Source: a virus
DNA: 64,000 nt
Strand: one strand, 5' to 3'
IMG/VR virus record: IMGVR_UViG_3300031251_000967
Coordinates: 1 to 64,000 of that record
Shown: positions 50,064 through 57,900 of the stretch, one piece after another
Layout: the number at the start of each line of letters is the position of its first letter
Position numbering within the stretch: position 1 is the first letter of the stretch
Program-made: the position numbers and the translations under genes
The notes under the pieces: generated by a model
What the model saw: the letters and a program-made list of their open reading frames with translations, nothing else
Database searches by the model: none
What the model was told of the DNA's origin: nothing

Positions 50064-50411
50064 TTATTCTTCGCGCACGTGCACGAGAGCACGAGCGTCG
50101 AAAGTCGCGGTCCATGTCGGCGAGCCCTTGCGGCGGGCGTCGAATTCGACCTTCGCCATAAGCGATGCGCGGCGACCCATGGGGGTGAAGGTGTGCTTCA
50201 CCGTGCCCACGCGGTGTCGCACCTTATCGCGGACGACGGCAACGTAGTCTTCGGGCTCCTTCACGCGCACCCGATCGCCGACCTTGATGGCTTCGTCTGT
50301 CATTGGCGTTCTCTTCTCAGCAGGGGCCCGGCACCAGCACGGGAGATTGTGGGGACCGGAGCGACCTTTGCCGCCGCAGGACCAGCAGGGAGAGGACTTG
50401 GCAGGATTCAT
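50064..50411 (-). CDS. Zinc-knuckle plus KOW-like small protein
   Basis: 115 residues. CWSCGGKGRSGPHNLPCWC near the N-terminus is a compact four-Cys site; the C-terminal ~75 residues (VGDRVRVKEPEDYVAVVRDK, VGTVKHTFTPMGRRASLMAK) look like a KOW/SH3-type barrel. ATG 50411 overlaps the upstream TGA, favouring it over an internal ATG at 50303. Confidence 0.6.
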   Translation of the reverse strand: MNPAKSSPCWSCGGKGRSGPHNLPCWCRAPAEKRTPMTDEAIKVGDRVRVKEPEDYVAVVRDKVRHRVGTVKHTFTPMGRRASLMAKVEFDARRKGSPTWTATFDARALVHVREE

Positions 50412-50929
50412 TGTGGCGCCTGCCCTCCGGGCACCCGGCTCTCGTGCTCCGCGCTCAGCCCCGCCTGCGGCGTGTCTTCGCCCTTCGGGCTTCGATCCGA
50501 TGGCGCAAGGGCGTAACCCTCTGGCGGAGTCCAAGAGCCTTGGCCCCAGACGCCGCGCATGTCGGGAAATCGCGCGTAGACGGCATTCTCGGCAGACCGG
50601 CGGGCGGCTATCGCCGCGTCTACCGCTACGGTCTTTTCTTCTCGCAGCGGGCGCAGCACGGCCATAAGCCTTTCGTTTTCTCGCTCGCGCAGGCTCTGCA
50701 ACTCGCGAATCTGCCGGTCGATGTCTTCGATGGCGCGGCTCTTGGCGTCCCACGCTTCCTCACAAGCCTTCACGGCGTCATCGCGCGCCCGCTCAGCATC
50801 AACGACATCTGCCGCGCCCGTCGCCGCCTCCATAGCGGCGGTAAATTCCTTGCGCCTCTGATCGTAGAGCTTCTGCTTGGCCTTCTTGGCTTCGCGGCGC
50901 TGCGCCTTTTGTTCCTCTGTCAGCCGCAT
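50408..50929 (-). CDS. Coiled-coil phage protein
   Basis: 173 residues. Highly charged helix from ~1-120 (TEEQKAQRREAKKAKQKLYD, RERENERLMAVLRPLREEKT), then a Pro/Gly tail. No family recognised. Coupled to the next gene by ATGA. Confidence 0.65.
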   Translation of the reverse strand: MRLTEEQKAQRREAKKAKQKLYDQRRKEFTAAMEAATGAADVVDAERARDDAVKACEEAWDAKSRAIEDIDRQIRELQSLRERENERLMAVLRPLREEKTVAVDAAIAARRSAENAVYARFPDMRGVWGQGSWTPPEGYALAPSDRSPKGEDTPQAGLSAEHESRVPGGQAPQ

Positions 50930-51041
50930 GTGCGTGTCTCCTGCGATATGCGATCGTTACCGAAGGCCGAGACCGCTTGCGGGCTCGGGGAGCGCCGAAG
51001 GCGCGAGTAGAGCGCGGTGCGCGGTAGCGCAATCGCCATAA

Positions 51042-51326
51042 TCAACCATCAGTTGTCTCTCCTCGTGCGGGTGCAGGCGCGGGACAGGCGGGAGGATCGA
51101 TACGGACGATTTTGAGCCCAGCCGATTTGAGGTAATCCATCAATGCGGCGGTTAGCTGTTTCGGCATTCGGCCGTTCTGCCGGAGGTCGGCGCAGATGCC
51201 CTCAAGGTACTGATCAATGACCGTGTCCACGATCCGTGGCATGGCAGCGTCGAGCCCCGTCTTGACGCCGCTCGCGACGCCTTCGCCGATAGCGCTGTCC
51301 ATGTCCTTGCGAAACAGTCCGAACAT
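51042..51326 (-). CDS. Hypothetical phage protein
   Basis: 94 residues, helical (AMPRIVDTVIDQYLEGICAD, LTAALMDYLKSAGLKIVRI) with a Pro-rich end. It is overlapped over its first 175 bases by the C-terminal frame of the upstream gene. Confidence 0.6.
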   Translation of the reverse strand: MFGLFRKDMDSAIGEGVASGVKTGLDAAMPRIVDTVIDQYLEGICADLRQNGRMPKQLTAALMDYLKSAGLKIVRIDPPACPAPAPARGETTDG

Positions 51327-51733
51327 TGTTGCTCTACCCCCCTCTCCCCTGACGCGCTGCGGAACCCGTTCGGAGTACTGTTTGACGCTTTTCGGAGGAG
51401 CGGCCAGTGGTCGCGGAAAAGCGCTTTCAGCCCTTCCGGTGCCGGCGGTGGGTTGTCGATGATTTCCATGAAGCGGTCGAAAGCGTCTGGCGAGGCGCAG
51501 AACGTCGTTTGATCCTCGGAACCATCTCGCGCCCGTTCCGAACCCTTCCCTGCATCACAGCCCCGTGAAACAGGCGTTTCACGCGATCCTGGCGGCAGGA
51601 GGTCAGCCGGCAGTGCAACTCCGAGCGCGAGAAGCCCGTTCAGCACGACGTCCACTCGTTCCAGCGATCCATGGATGGCCGGGAACCCGTCGTGGTCGGC
51701 CAGTTGCTTGGCGAGGTGATGGCGGCGGGTCAT
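51152..51733 (-). CDS. Hypothetical phage protein with antitoxin-like segment
   Basis: 193 residues from ATG 51733, which is coupled to the upstream gene. Around residues 90-125, SPDAFDRFMEIIDNPPPAPE and GLKALFRDHWPLL look like the tail of a DUF1778-type antitoxin, without its ribbon-helix-helix. The last ~58 residues lie in the out-of-frame overlap with the gene at 51042 and look like non-native sequence, so a frameshift after about residue 135, near the C-run at ~51336-51350, is possible. Confidence 0.5.
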   Translation of the reverse strand: MTRRHHLAKQLADHDGFPAIHGSLERVDVVLNGLLALGVALPADLLPPGSRETPVSRGCDAGKGSERARDGSEDQTTFCASPDAFDRFMEIIDNPPPAPEGLKALFRDHWPLLRKASNSTPNGFRSASGERGVEQQCSDCFARTWTALSAKASRAASRRGSTLPCHGSWTRSLISTLRASAPTSGRTAECRNS

Positions 51734-52131
51734 GAGGGAGCACGCCCAGCGAATTCGATGCGGATGACCCACGGCGGAGAGCGCGTCTCGTCGCGCTCAA
51801 TCGCGACCGACTTAACCTTGCGGCCGTTCCACTTCCTGCCGGGCCTCGCGATCGGCCGGACCCGATACCAGCAATCGGGTTCCTCCCCTTCGACGTAGTC
51901 GTCGGGATGCTCCCACTGCACGCGAAGGTGAAGATCGAAAGGGGCTTCTTTGCCGAACAGGTATTCCAGCACCGAGGCGCGGTCGCGGACCTCCTCCTTG
52001 CCGTTCCAGCGCAATCCGGTCCACGCCGGGCTGTCCGGCGTCACGCGATAGCCGAGCACCGTGCATGTCGTCGGATCGACGGGGAACAATTCGCGATAGG
52101 GATCGCGTTGGATGCGCGGGTCAATGGTCAT
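51730..52131 (-). CDS. Hypothetical phage protein
   Basis: 133 residues (TIDPRIQRDPYRELFPVDPT, GYRVTPDSPAWTGLRWNGKE), mixed alpha/beta. ATG 52131 overlaps the upstream stop. No family recognised. Confidence 0.65.
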   Translation of the reverse strand: MTIDPRIQRDPYRELFPVDPTTCTVLGYRVTPDSPAWTGLRWNGKEEVRDRASVLEYLFGKEAPFDLHLRVQWEHPDDYVEGEEPDCWYRVRPIARPGRKWNGRKVKSVAIERDETRSPPWVIRIEFAGRAPS

Positions 52132-52346
52132 GAGGGGACATCCGAGATGAGGCGATAGTGCTTGCTGCGGAACAAATGCGTTCCGAGCGGCAGGCGCGCT
52201 CCGATCAGCCGCGGCACTGGATGCATGAGCACGTCGCACATCGCGACACCTGGGCGAAGGTCCGCGATCCTGTAACGAGAGACGGCGTTGCGCCGCCGAT
52301 CGTCCATCTCCCACACCTGCCCCACCCGTACCTCTGGGGCGATCAC
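52128..52346 (-). CDS. Small beta-barrel-like phage protein
   Basis: 72 residues. VRVGQVWEMDDRRRNAVSRY, RIADLRPGVAMC suggests an SH3-like barrel seen in small phage proteins (VGQVWxxxDxR). Coupled on both sides by four-base overlaps. Confidence 0.6.
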   Translation of the reverse strand: MIAPEVRVGQVWEMDDRRRNAVSRYRIADLRPGVAMCDVLMHPVPRLIGARLPLGTHLFRSKHYRLISDVPS

Positions 52347-52795
52347 GAGGCACCGCCGACGACAGAGGAAGGGTTTAGCGCATCGGCGTTGCCGACCGGG
52401 CTCTCGTCTCCGACCGAGCCCCTATGGGTCTCGGCCCTCCGGGCTTCGATCCCTTGCGCGTCCAGCGCTTCCAGCCCGTTCGCGAACACGTAGCAGAGCA
52501 CCGCGAATGATCCGGTGGCGTCGTTCGGCGGCTGCTGAAAGATGCTCATGACGCCGTCGGCGTAGCAGCGTTCCAGCGCCATCATGTCCGGAGCTTCCGG
52601 GTCGGTTATCAGGCGCAAGATCGCCATCGCCCGCGCGGCGGCGTCGTTGACGTGGCCGTTGAACACCGCCATGTGCACGTCGGGGAACGCGATAGGGATC
52701 GCAGCCGAATGGCCAAGACCCGAAGGGGCTTGGTGCGGAGCACAAGAGCCCGGGCCGAAGGCATCGCCGTTATCTAAGTTGTTGGTTTCGTTCAC
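52343..52795 (-). CDS. Hypothetical phage protein
   Basis: 150 residues from GTG 52795, with GAGGACA just upstream. The middle (AAARAMAILRLITDPEAPDM, ALERCYADGVMSIFQ) is helical; both ends look disordered. No family recognised. Confidence 0.55.
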   Translation of the reverse strand: MNETNNLDNGDAFGPGSCAPHQAPSGLGHSAAIPIAFPDVHMAVFNGHVNDAAARAMAILRLITDPEAPDMMALERCYADGVMSIFQQPPNDATGSFAVLCYVFANGLEALDAQGIEARRAETHRGSVGDESPVGNADALNPSSVVGGAS

Positions 52796-52826
52796 TGTCC
52801 TCGTCTCCCCTGTTTCCTCAGGCCGA

Positions 52827-53339
52827 TCACTCTGCCGCCATCTTCCGGTCGTACTTGTCGCCGTCGATGCGCTCGGCAGCGGGAGGCGCCCATCCTCGCG
52901 GCGAGAGGGCCTTCGCCTTTTCGGCCATCTCCCCGACGGCGGCATGGAACCGGCTGACGAGAATCTTGCGCTCGCGCTCGGCGATGGCCCGCTCCGCGTC
53001 GGTCAAGTCATTGGCCCGGATCTGCCGCCAGTTCGGGCGCACCATGTCGCGCGGCGCCCACGGCGGCTGCACGTACTGCTCACGCTTCGGCCGGCCGTGC
53101 ATGGCGAAAATGACGCGCTCGGCCTCGCGGTCGTAATCCGCGTCGAGCCATTCCTGCATCGGGTCGGCGGGGCTCGGAAGCTGAAGCCCCATGCTCCGCC
53201 GCCATGCGCGATCGTAAGCGTGCCAGCGCCACGTCTGCGGGGTGTCAAGCCTCTGACCTGATCCACGTTTTTGGCGGAGGTGCAGAAGGTCGTTCGCGCT
53301 GAACGGGGAGTGATAGGATGTCGGCGGGTTGTCTTGCAT
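52827..53339 (-). CDS. Hypothetical phage protein
   Basis: 170 residues. WRWHAYDRAWRRSMGLQLPS and EWLDADYDREAERVIFAMHG are helical; the rest is charged. GAGGCG precedes ATG 53339. The first 95 bases overlap the upstream replication gene, so an internal start such as ATG 53192 is possible. Confidence 0.55.
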   Translation of the reverse strand: MQDNPPTSYHSPFSANDLLHLRQKRGSGQRLDTPQTWRWHAYDRAWRRSMGLQLPSPADPMQEWLDADYDREAERVIFAMHGRPKREQYVQPPWAPRDMVRPNWRQIRANDLTDAERAIAERERKILVSRFHAAVGEMAEKAKALSPRGWAPPAAERIDGDKYDRKMAAE

Positions 53340-54024
53340 TTGGTTCGCCTCGGGCGTTCAGAGCCCAATTAATCCAGGTACGATGCCAATCGGCTTTTCG
53401 GCCCTTCGCCGCGGACTGCGAGAGCCAGTGGTTCGTGAACTTGATGACCTCAGCCTCCAAGTTCGCCCTCGGCAGCGAGACTTTCTCCCGCGCCTTGCGG
53501 GCGTCCTCGATCCACTCCTCTGGCATGACGAAATCCGAAGGCAATCGAGAACCGCGTTCTTCGCTCCCCCGCTTGCGGGGGGGCTTAAGGGGGGATTCTT
53601 CTTCTTGGTTATGGGGATGGGGATGGGTAGGTTCTTTCTGGGTTGCCTGGAAAGAACCTACCGGGTTTTCTGTTTCGTTTGTTTTCTGAGACTTAGGCCG
53701 CCCACCTTGTGCGCCGTTCGCGCGGCTGTTCGCTGCGCGTTCTTCGACAAATTTCCACTCTTTTTCGAGCCTTTCGTTCCGCCATGTGCCGGCGGACAGG
53801 TCGAAGAACTCGGCAATCACCGGTCGCAGCTTGTCGGTCCAGCGCGCCACGGTGACGCCGAGCATGCGGGCAATGCGCTTGTCATCGTCCGGAAGCGCTT
53901 GCCCGGCGTTCCGCCACGTGATCATCAGCAGCTTGAGGTACGCGCCATGCTCCTCAAGCGACAAATGCATGGTGTCGCCGAGATAGTCGCCGCAGAATAG
54001 GGGCATGGCAGGGGCTTGGCTCAC
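53245..54024 (-). CDS. DUF1376 replication-type protein
   Basis: 259 residues. PLFCGDYLGDTMHLSLEEHG with AYLKLLMITWRNAGQALPDD is the DUF1376/YdaU domain found in phage replication initiators. A disordered linker (~110-160) leads to a helical C-terminus (WIEDARKAREKVSLPRANLE ... WHRTWINWALN). GTG 54024 overlaps the upstream stop. No helicase gene is seen nearby, so a host helicase may be recruited. Confidence 0.82.
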   Translation of the reverse strand: MSQAPAMPLFCGDYLGDTMHLSLEEHGAYLKLLMITWRNAGQALPDDDKRIARMLGVTVARWTDKLRPVIAEFFDLSAGTWRNERLEKEWKFVEERAANSRANGAQGGRPKSQKTNETENPVGSFQATQKEPTHPHPHNQEEESPLKPPRKRGSEERGSRLPSDFVMPEEWIEDARKAREKVSLPRANLEAEVIKFTNHWLSQSAAKGRKADWHRTWINWALNARGEPNARQPADILSLPVQRERPSAPPPKTWIRSEA

Positions 54025-54248
54025 CGCTTCACCTTCACCGCGAGATACCAGCGGGCGTAGTTCTCAGGCGTCGGCCGGCGGCTCCCCGCCTCCCAGCAGG
54101 ACAGGGCTTGTGGACTGACGCCGATCTGCCGGGCTACCGTCTTCGCGAGAACGCCGCGCTCCTCACGCAGCCGCCGCAGTTCGGCCGCGCTGACGACGTA
54201 CTCGGCAAGCGGGTTCTCGCAGCCGCAATGACGGCACCTACCGGTCAT
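54021..54248 (-). CDS. XRE-type HTH protein with zinc knuckle
   Basis: 75 residues. CRHCGCENPLAEYVV at the N-terminus could bind a metal; residues ~20-65 (AAELRRLREERGVLAKTVAR, QIGVSPQALSCWEAGSRRP) are a canonical XRE HTH. Coupled to the DUF1376 gene, so it may control replication-gene expression. Confidence 0.75.
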   Translation of the reverse strand: MTGRCRHCGCENPLAEYVVSAAELRRLREERGVLAKTVARQIGVSPQALSCWEAGSRRPTPENYARWYLAVKVKR

Positions 54249-54299
54249 TCCGGTCTCCCTGGATAGGAGATAGACAGGGGGAGAGGAGAGGAGGTCACG

Positions 54300-55130
54300 C
54301 TAGACACCGCAGAATCCTCCGCAAGCGTTGTTGAACATGCTGAGCTGGTCGCGCTTCAGGTGCGGCGGCTTGGGGACGAACTTCACTTCGCTCAACGGCT
54401 TGCGGCTTTCGTGCAGGTACGGCACGGCGCGGAACTCCGTCGATTGGGCGTATGCGGCTTGGAGTTCGAGTTCCTTGGCGGCGGCGTCGGCACGCTCGGC
54501 CGGCGTAAGCTCAAGCCACGCGTCGTCGTCCTTGAAGGGGCAGAAGGTGCAGGCAGATCGCGGCGGCTCCGGATAGCCCCGCTTCTGCATCCAGGCGAAG
54601 CAGTCGGCGCGCGTCATGTCCTGCTCGATCAGCGGCCACCGAGTTTCAATCCAGTCCTTCCTACTAGGAGCCATACGAGATGCTTCGTCGGTGCTGATGC
54701 CGATCCACATCTCGACAAGCGCACCGTGCCTCTTCGTCACCCGCTTCATGCCAAGCAGTTCACGGCACTTGCGCGTGACTGGATCGATCTTAAAATCCTG
54801 CGTGCACTGGCGCTTGCCCAAGCCCTTCGCGAGGCCGTCAAGCGTATAAACGGGAATAGCTGTCTGGACGTATGTCCGTTGGCCGTCCCGTGTGCGTCGT
54901 ACGCGCGTTGCCGACTGCCAGAGATTGCCGCGCGATACCCGATATACCGGGAACGAAAGGACGCTCTCCAGCCAATCCAGATGGCGATACACCTTCTCCG
55001 GCTCGCCCTCAGTGTCTGAGAAGATGGCGCAATCCGGTTTCGGCCCGACCTCGCCATGTTCGGCCATCAAAGCGAGCGTCGTGCTTTGCACGCCCGCCCC
55101 GAGCGATATCGCCCGCAGCCTGACGCTCAT
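54300..55130 (-). CDS. PAPS-reductase-like PP-loop protein
   Basis: 276 residues. PP-loop SLGAGVQSTTLA at residues 9-20; later KRQCTQDFKIDPVTRKCREL, EMWIGISTDEASRMAPSRKD and a CTFCPF pair typical of phage phosphoadenosine-phosphosulfate reductase-like proteins. Such ATP-pyrophosphatase-fold proteins can act in sulfur or base modification. Adjacent to the methyltransferase gene; a joint DNA-modification role is possible but unproven. Confidence 0.8.
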   Translation of the reverse strand: MSVRLRAISLGAGVQSTTLALMAEHGEVGPKPDCAIFSDTEGEPEKVYRHLDWLESVLSFPVYRVSRGNLWQSATRVRRTRDGQRTYVQTAIPVYTLDGLAKGLGKRQCTQDFKIDPVTRKCRELLGMKRVTKRHGALVEMWIGISTDEASRMAPSRKDWIETRWPLIEQDMTRADCFAWMQKRGYPEPPRSACTFCPFKDDDAWLELTPAERADAAAKELELQAAYAQSTEFRAVPYLHESRKPLSEVKFVPKPPHLKRDQLSMFNNACGGFCGV

Positions 55131-55185
55131 GCCGTCCCCCGTCTTTTGCGATCGACGAGGACAAGGGTTTTCCTGGCAGGGGCCA

Positions 55186-56844
55186 TCAGAGCAAAGCCTC
55201 TTGCTGATCGCTGGAGAGCGATTGGAACAGGGGGGAGTCGAGACCTTGCATGCGGTCGAGACGGCGCTTGATATCGGCTACGTACTCGGCTTCCCGCTCG
55301 ATCAGGATCGCGTCGAAACCTTCCCGCATGCAGGCCGCGCCCGTGGTACCGGAGCCGGCGAAGGGATCAAGCACGGTGCCACCCGGCGGGGTGACGAGGC
55401 GCACGAGCCAGCGCATGAGCGCGATCGGCTTTACGGTCGGGTGCTTGCTGTCGCAGCGATCGTCGGCGTCGGCCTTGGCGGAGAAGAAGAAACGGGCGGC
55501 AGAGCCTGTTTCACTCTCAATGGCACCGATGGGCGATCCGGCCGCCGTACTGCCATAACCCGGCGCGCGCACCGTGCCGCCGCGGGTCCCGTGCGTCTGT
55601 CGCTCTCCGAACTGCGCGAAGGCTTCCAGCACCTCGTCAGAGCCGTCGTGGACGAGGTTAGCGGGCCAGCGGCCGAGCGCTTCGCCCGGTCGCTGCTCGG
55701 CAAAGCGTTCGGGAGTCGTGCGATCGGTAATCGTGTGACCGTATTCACCGGGCGTGCCCGAAGGCGCGTAGCCGCGGCGTGCGACGCTCGGGTTCTCGCC
55801 CGCCACCCGGCACGCATCGACGTTCAACGCCCCGGTGCCGTGCAACAGCACGTTCGCAGCAACGGTGCCGTCGAGAGGCTTACGGGCAAGGACGATCGGC
55901 TCCCAGGCGGGCTTTAGGGCGGTTCCTATTCCGTCAGGAACAATCGGTTTGCCGCACCTTCCGCAATCCGGCCATGCTCCGCCATCTTGTGGCTCCGGTT
56001 GTCCGGCCACAGTTCCAGATTGCTCGGATCGTTGTTCAGCGGCTTGTGATCCCCGTGGTGAACCACTTCCACCCGCAGCAACGGACGGCCGATCCGCTTC
56101 GCCATTACTAACCGATGTTCCATCACATAGCCGTCCGCACGCGCCATGCTGATGAACTCCGGCGGGCATCTGACATACCGAACCGAGACATAGTTTCCGT
56201 GTCTCTTCCGGTAGGTTACGCCGCCCTTCCAAGCCCAGTTGGCAGCACCCTTCGGCGGGGGCGGCGCATTGCAGTGCTTCAGCGGATGCGCCTTGTTCCG
56301 GCAGGCACGGGAACAATACCTGCCGCTGCCCGCTCGCAACTGATGAGGCCGCCGATACATCGGCGTCGTGCACAACACGCAAGTTGTATTCGGGCGACGG
56401 TTCGGGGTGCTCACAGTCGCAGATTTTACCATCTAACGCCTTGTTTATGCTATGACTTTTCGGAAATCCGGCACCATAGCACCAAGCCAATTGGTCACGG
56501 ATCTCGAAACCGGCATCCTCGATAGCGCAGGCGAGCCGGTGATAGGTGCGCGTGCCGCTGAAGGCGATCAGATGCGCGCCCGGCTTCAAGACGCGGTAGA
56601 CTTCACGCCACCAGTCAGGATCGAACGCGGTCTCCCCAGTGTCCCATTGCTGGCCCATGAATCCAGCCGATGCCCGCTTGTAGAGGCCGTCCCGGTCCTT
56701 GGCTGGCGCGCTGCCGGGCTTGCCGAAACGCTTCTGGATGCTGACGAGCGAGTACGGCGGATCTGTCACGCATGCGTCTATGCTGCCGTCTGCGAAAGTG
56801 CGCGCGACGTCGCGGCAATCGCCGTGCTCGACGCGAATGTTCAT
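55186..56844 (-). CDS. DNA methyltransferase with HNH gene nested in another frame
   Basis: 552 residues. The catalytic DPPY is at 28-31 (VTDPPYSLV) and the SAM-binding DPFAGSGTTG at about 493-502, an order fitting class-beta adenine/cytosine-N methyltransferases. SKHPTVKPIALMRWLVRL is also diagnostic. Residues ~141-303 are a Cys/Gly/Ser-rich stretch with no methyltransferase similarity, encoded where the out-of-frame HNH ORF lies. The frame stays open through it, joining SINKALDG to GTALKPAWEPIVLARKPLDG, normally a short step in this family. It probably protects phage DNA or regulates the cycle. Confidence 0.88.
   Translation of the reverse strand: MNIRVEHGDCRDVARTFADGSIDACVTDPPYSLVSIQKRFGKPGSAPAKDRDGLYKRASAGFMGQQWDTGETAFDPDWWREVYRVLKPGAHLIAFSGTRTYHRLACAIEDAGFEIRDQLAWCYGAGFPKSHSINKALDGKICDCEHPEPSPEYNLRVVHDADVSAASSVASGQRQVLFPCLPEQGASAEALQCAAPAEGCCQLGLEGRRNLPEETRKLCLGSVCQMPAGVHQHGACGRLCDGTSVSNGEADRPSVAAGGSGSPRGSQAAEQRSEQSGTVAGQPEPQDGGAWPDCGRCGKPIVPDGIGTALKPAWEPIVLARKPLDGTVAANVLLHGTGALNVDACRVAGENPSVARRGYAPSGTPGEYGHTITDRTTPERFAEQRPGEALGRWPANLVHDGSDEVLEAFAQFGERQTHGTRGGTVRAPGYGSTAAGSPIGAIESETGSAARFFFSAKADADDRCDSKHPTVKPIALMRWLVRLVTPPGGTVLDPFAGSGTTGAACMREGFDAILIEREAEYVADIKRRLDRMQGLDSPLFQSLSSDQQEALL
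55926..56432 (-). CDS. HNH homing endonuclease nested inside the methyltransferase gene
   Basis: 168 residues, same strand but another frame. An N-terminal zinc site (C18, C21, C40, C44: TTCVLCTTPM and GRYCSRACRNKAHP) precedes GAANWAWKGG, DGYVMEHRLVMAKRIGRPLL and the HNH core VVHHGDHKPLNNDPSNLELW (H125, H126, N133-N134), a classic phage homing endonuclease. Its ATG lies in the methyltransferase's GK codons and its TAG in the GIG codons, leaving no room for a group I intron. Expression would need internal initiation. Confidence 0.85.
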   Translation of the reverse strand: MVKSATVSTPNRRPNTTCVLCTTPMYRRPHQLRAGSGRYCSRACRNKAHPLKHCNAPPPPKGAANWAWKGGVTYRKRHGNYVSVRYVRCPPEFISMARADGYVMEHRLVMAKRIGRPLLRVEVVHHGDHKPLNNDPSNLELWPDNRSHKMAEHGRIAEGAANRLFLTE

Positions 56845-57317
56845 GTGAGCACCTGCGGCCCTGACATACGGATCTCAAATCCGTAAATTGCTTCGACGAC
56901 GGCGCGACGGAGACGAGACACTGAGTCGTCTATCCCCTTGTGCTCCTCGACCACGAACCGGCCGTTCTTTTCGCGGTAGGTGAAGTCGGCGGTGTAGACG
57001 GCCGTGCGACCGTTCGGATACCGCTCGGAGCGGATGACGACTTGGCGTTCGCCGATCTTCAGGACGAACCGGACTTGGCGGCTGAGGTGGGTGATCTGCC
57101 CTGCCCGCTCCATCAGCTTCAGTTCGCACCAGCGGTCGTACTCGGACTGGCTGTCGAAGCGCACGCCGTCCACGATGACGGGCTTGGCCTTCCACTTCGA
57201 GGGCAAGGGATCGCGCGCCGGCTTCTGTTGCGCGATCTGCTCCGCAAGCAGTTTGGCTGCTACCTGTTCGCGCGCGGCCGGGCCGAGGGAGAGGATGGAG
57301 AATGTGCGCTTCGACAC
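56841..57317 (-). CDS. DUF1064 nuclease-like protein
   Basis: 158 residues from GTG 57317. VIVDGVRFDSQSEYDRWCEL, ITHLSRQVRFVLKI, YTADFTYREKNGRFVVEEHK match DUF1064, which has the PD-(D/E)xK layout (D...E-x-K: ADFTY, VEEHKG). Likely a phage Holliday-junction or repair nuclease. ATG of the methyltransferase overlaps its stop. Confidence 0.78.
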   Translation of the reverse strand: MSKRTFSILSLGPAAREQVAAKLLAEQIAQQKPARDPLPSKWKAKPVIVDGVRFDSQSEYDRWCELKLMERAGQITHLSRQVRFVLKIGERQVVIRSERYPNGRTAVYTADFTYREKNGRFVVEEHKGIDDSVSRLRRAVVEAIYGFEIRMSGPQVLT

Positions 57318-57328
57318 GATGGATCGCC

Positions 57329-57565
57329 CTACTCCGCGGCCTCGCGCAGGGGCGCCCCGAAATACTGGCGGCGTCGGCGGGCTTTCTCTCGCCCGCCTTG
57401 GTGCGGCATGTATCTTGACGAACCGCGTACCGCGCGAAGCTTGCGGTCGCATGTGCCTGGATGGACCAGCGTCGGCCGCAAGCGCCAGTTCTCCCTGATG
57501 ATCGCGAAGGTGATGTGGCGATTGGTGGTGGCGAAGCCGCGGGCGAAAGGATTGCTCTTCCGCAT
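57329..57565 (-). CDS. Basic hypothetical phage protein
   Basis: 78 residues, Arg-rich (RKSNPFARGFATTNRHITFA, GGREKARRRRQYFGAP). ATG 57565 overlaps the GapR gene's stop. No family recognised. Confidence 0.55.
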   Translation of the reverse strand: MRKSNPFARGFATTNRHITFAIIRENWRLRPTLVHPGTCDRKLRAVRGSSRYMPHQGGREKARRRRQYFGAPLREAAE

Positions 57566-57870
57566 CACGCATCCTCCTGCTCATCGGAGGACAGATCCGG
57601 GATCATCCCCAGAGCCCGCTTGTAGACATCAAGAAGCGCTTCTTCTTCGTCGATTTCGTCGGGATCTTTGCCGCGAAGTGCTATAATGCGCTTCAGGATC
57701 TTGGTATCGAACCCGGAGCCTTTGGCCTCCGAGTAGACTTCCTTGATATCCTCGCTGAGCGCCTTCTTTTCCGCTTCAAGGCGTTCGATCCTCTCCACAA
57801 AGGAGCGGAGTTGATTTGCAGCGACGCCGTCCACGTCATTGCTCGGCAGGGAATCGCTTTGTTCGCTCAT
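57565..57870 (-). CDS. Phage-encoded GapR (DUF2312) homologue
   Basis: 101 residues. [60 protein letters not shown] and DVYKRALGM match the alphaproteobacterial nucleoid protein GapR almost end to end. Chromosomal GapR binds overtwisted AT-rich DNA and helps topoisomerases during replication. A phage copy may assist phage replication or alter host chromosome handling. Confidence 0.92.
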   Translation of the reverse strand: MSEQSDSLPSNDVDGVAANQLRSFVERIERLEAEKKALSEDIKEVYSEAKGSGFDTKILKRIIALRGKDPDEIDEEEALLDVYKRALGMIPDLSSDEQEDA

Positions 57871-57900
57871 GGTAATGTGCTCCTGAAGGTAAGGTTCGGA

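Noticed and set aside
55926-56432. Group I intron or intein explanation for the HNH insert
   Set aside because: The HNH ORF starts and stops within a few bases of conserved methyltransferase codons, leaving no room for ribozyme cores, and no intein splicing motifs are seen in the open methyltransferase frame.
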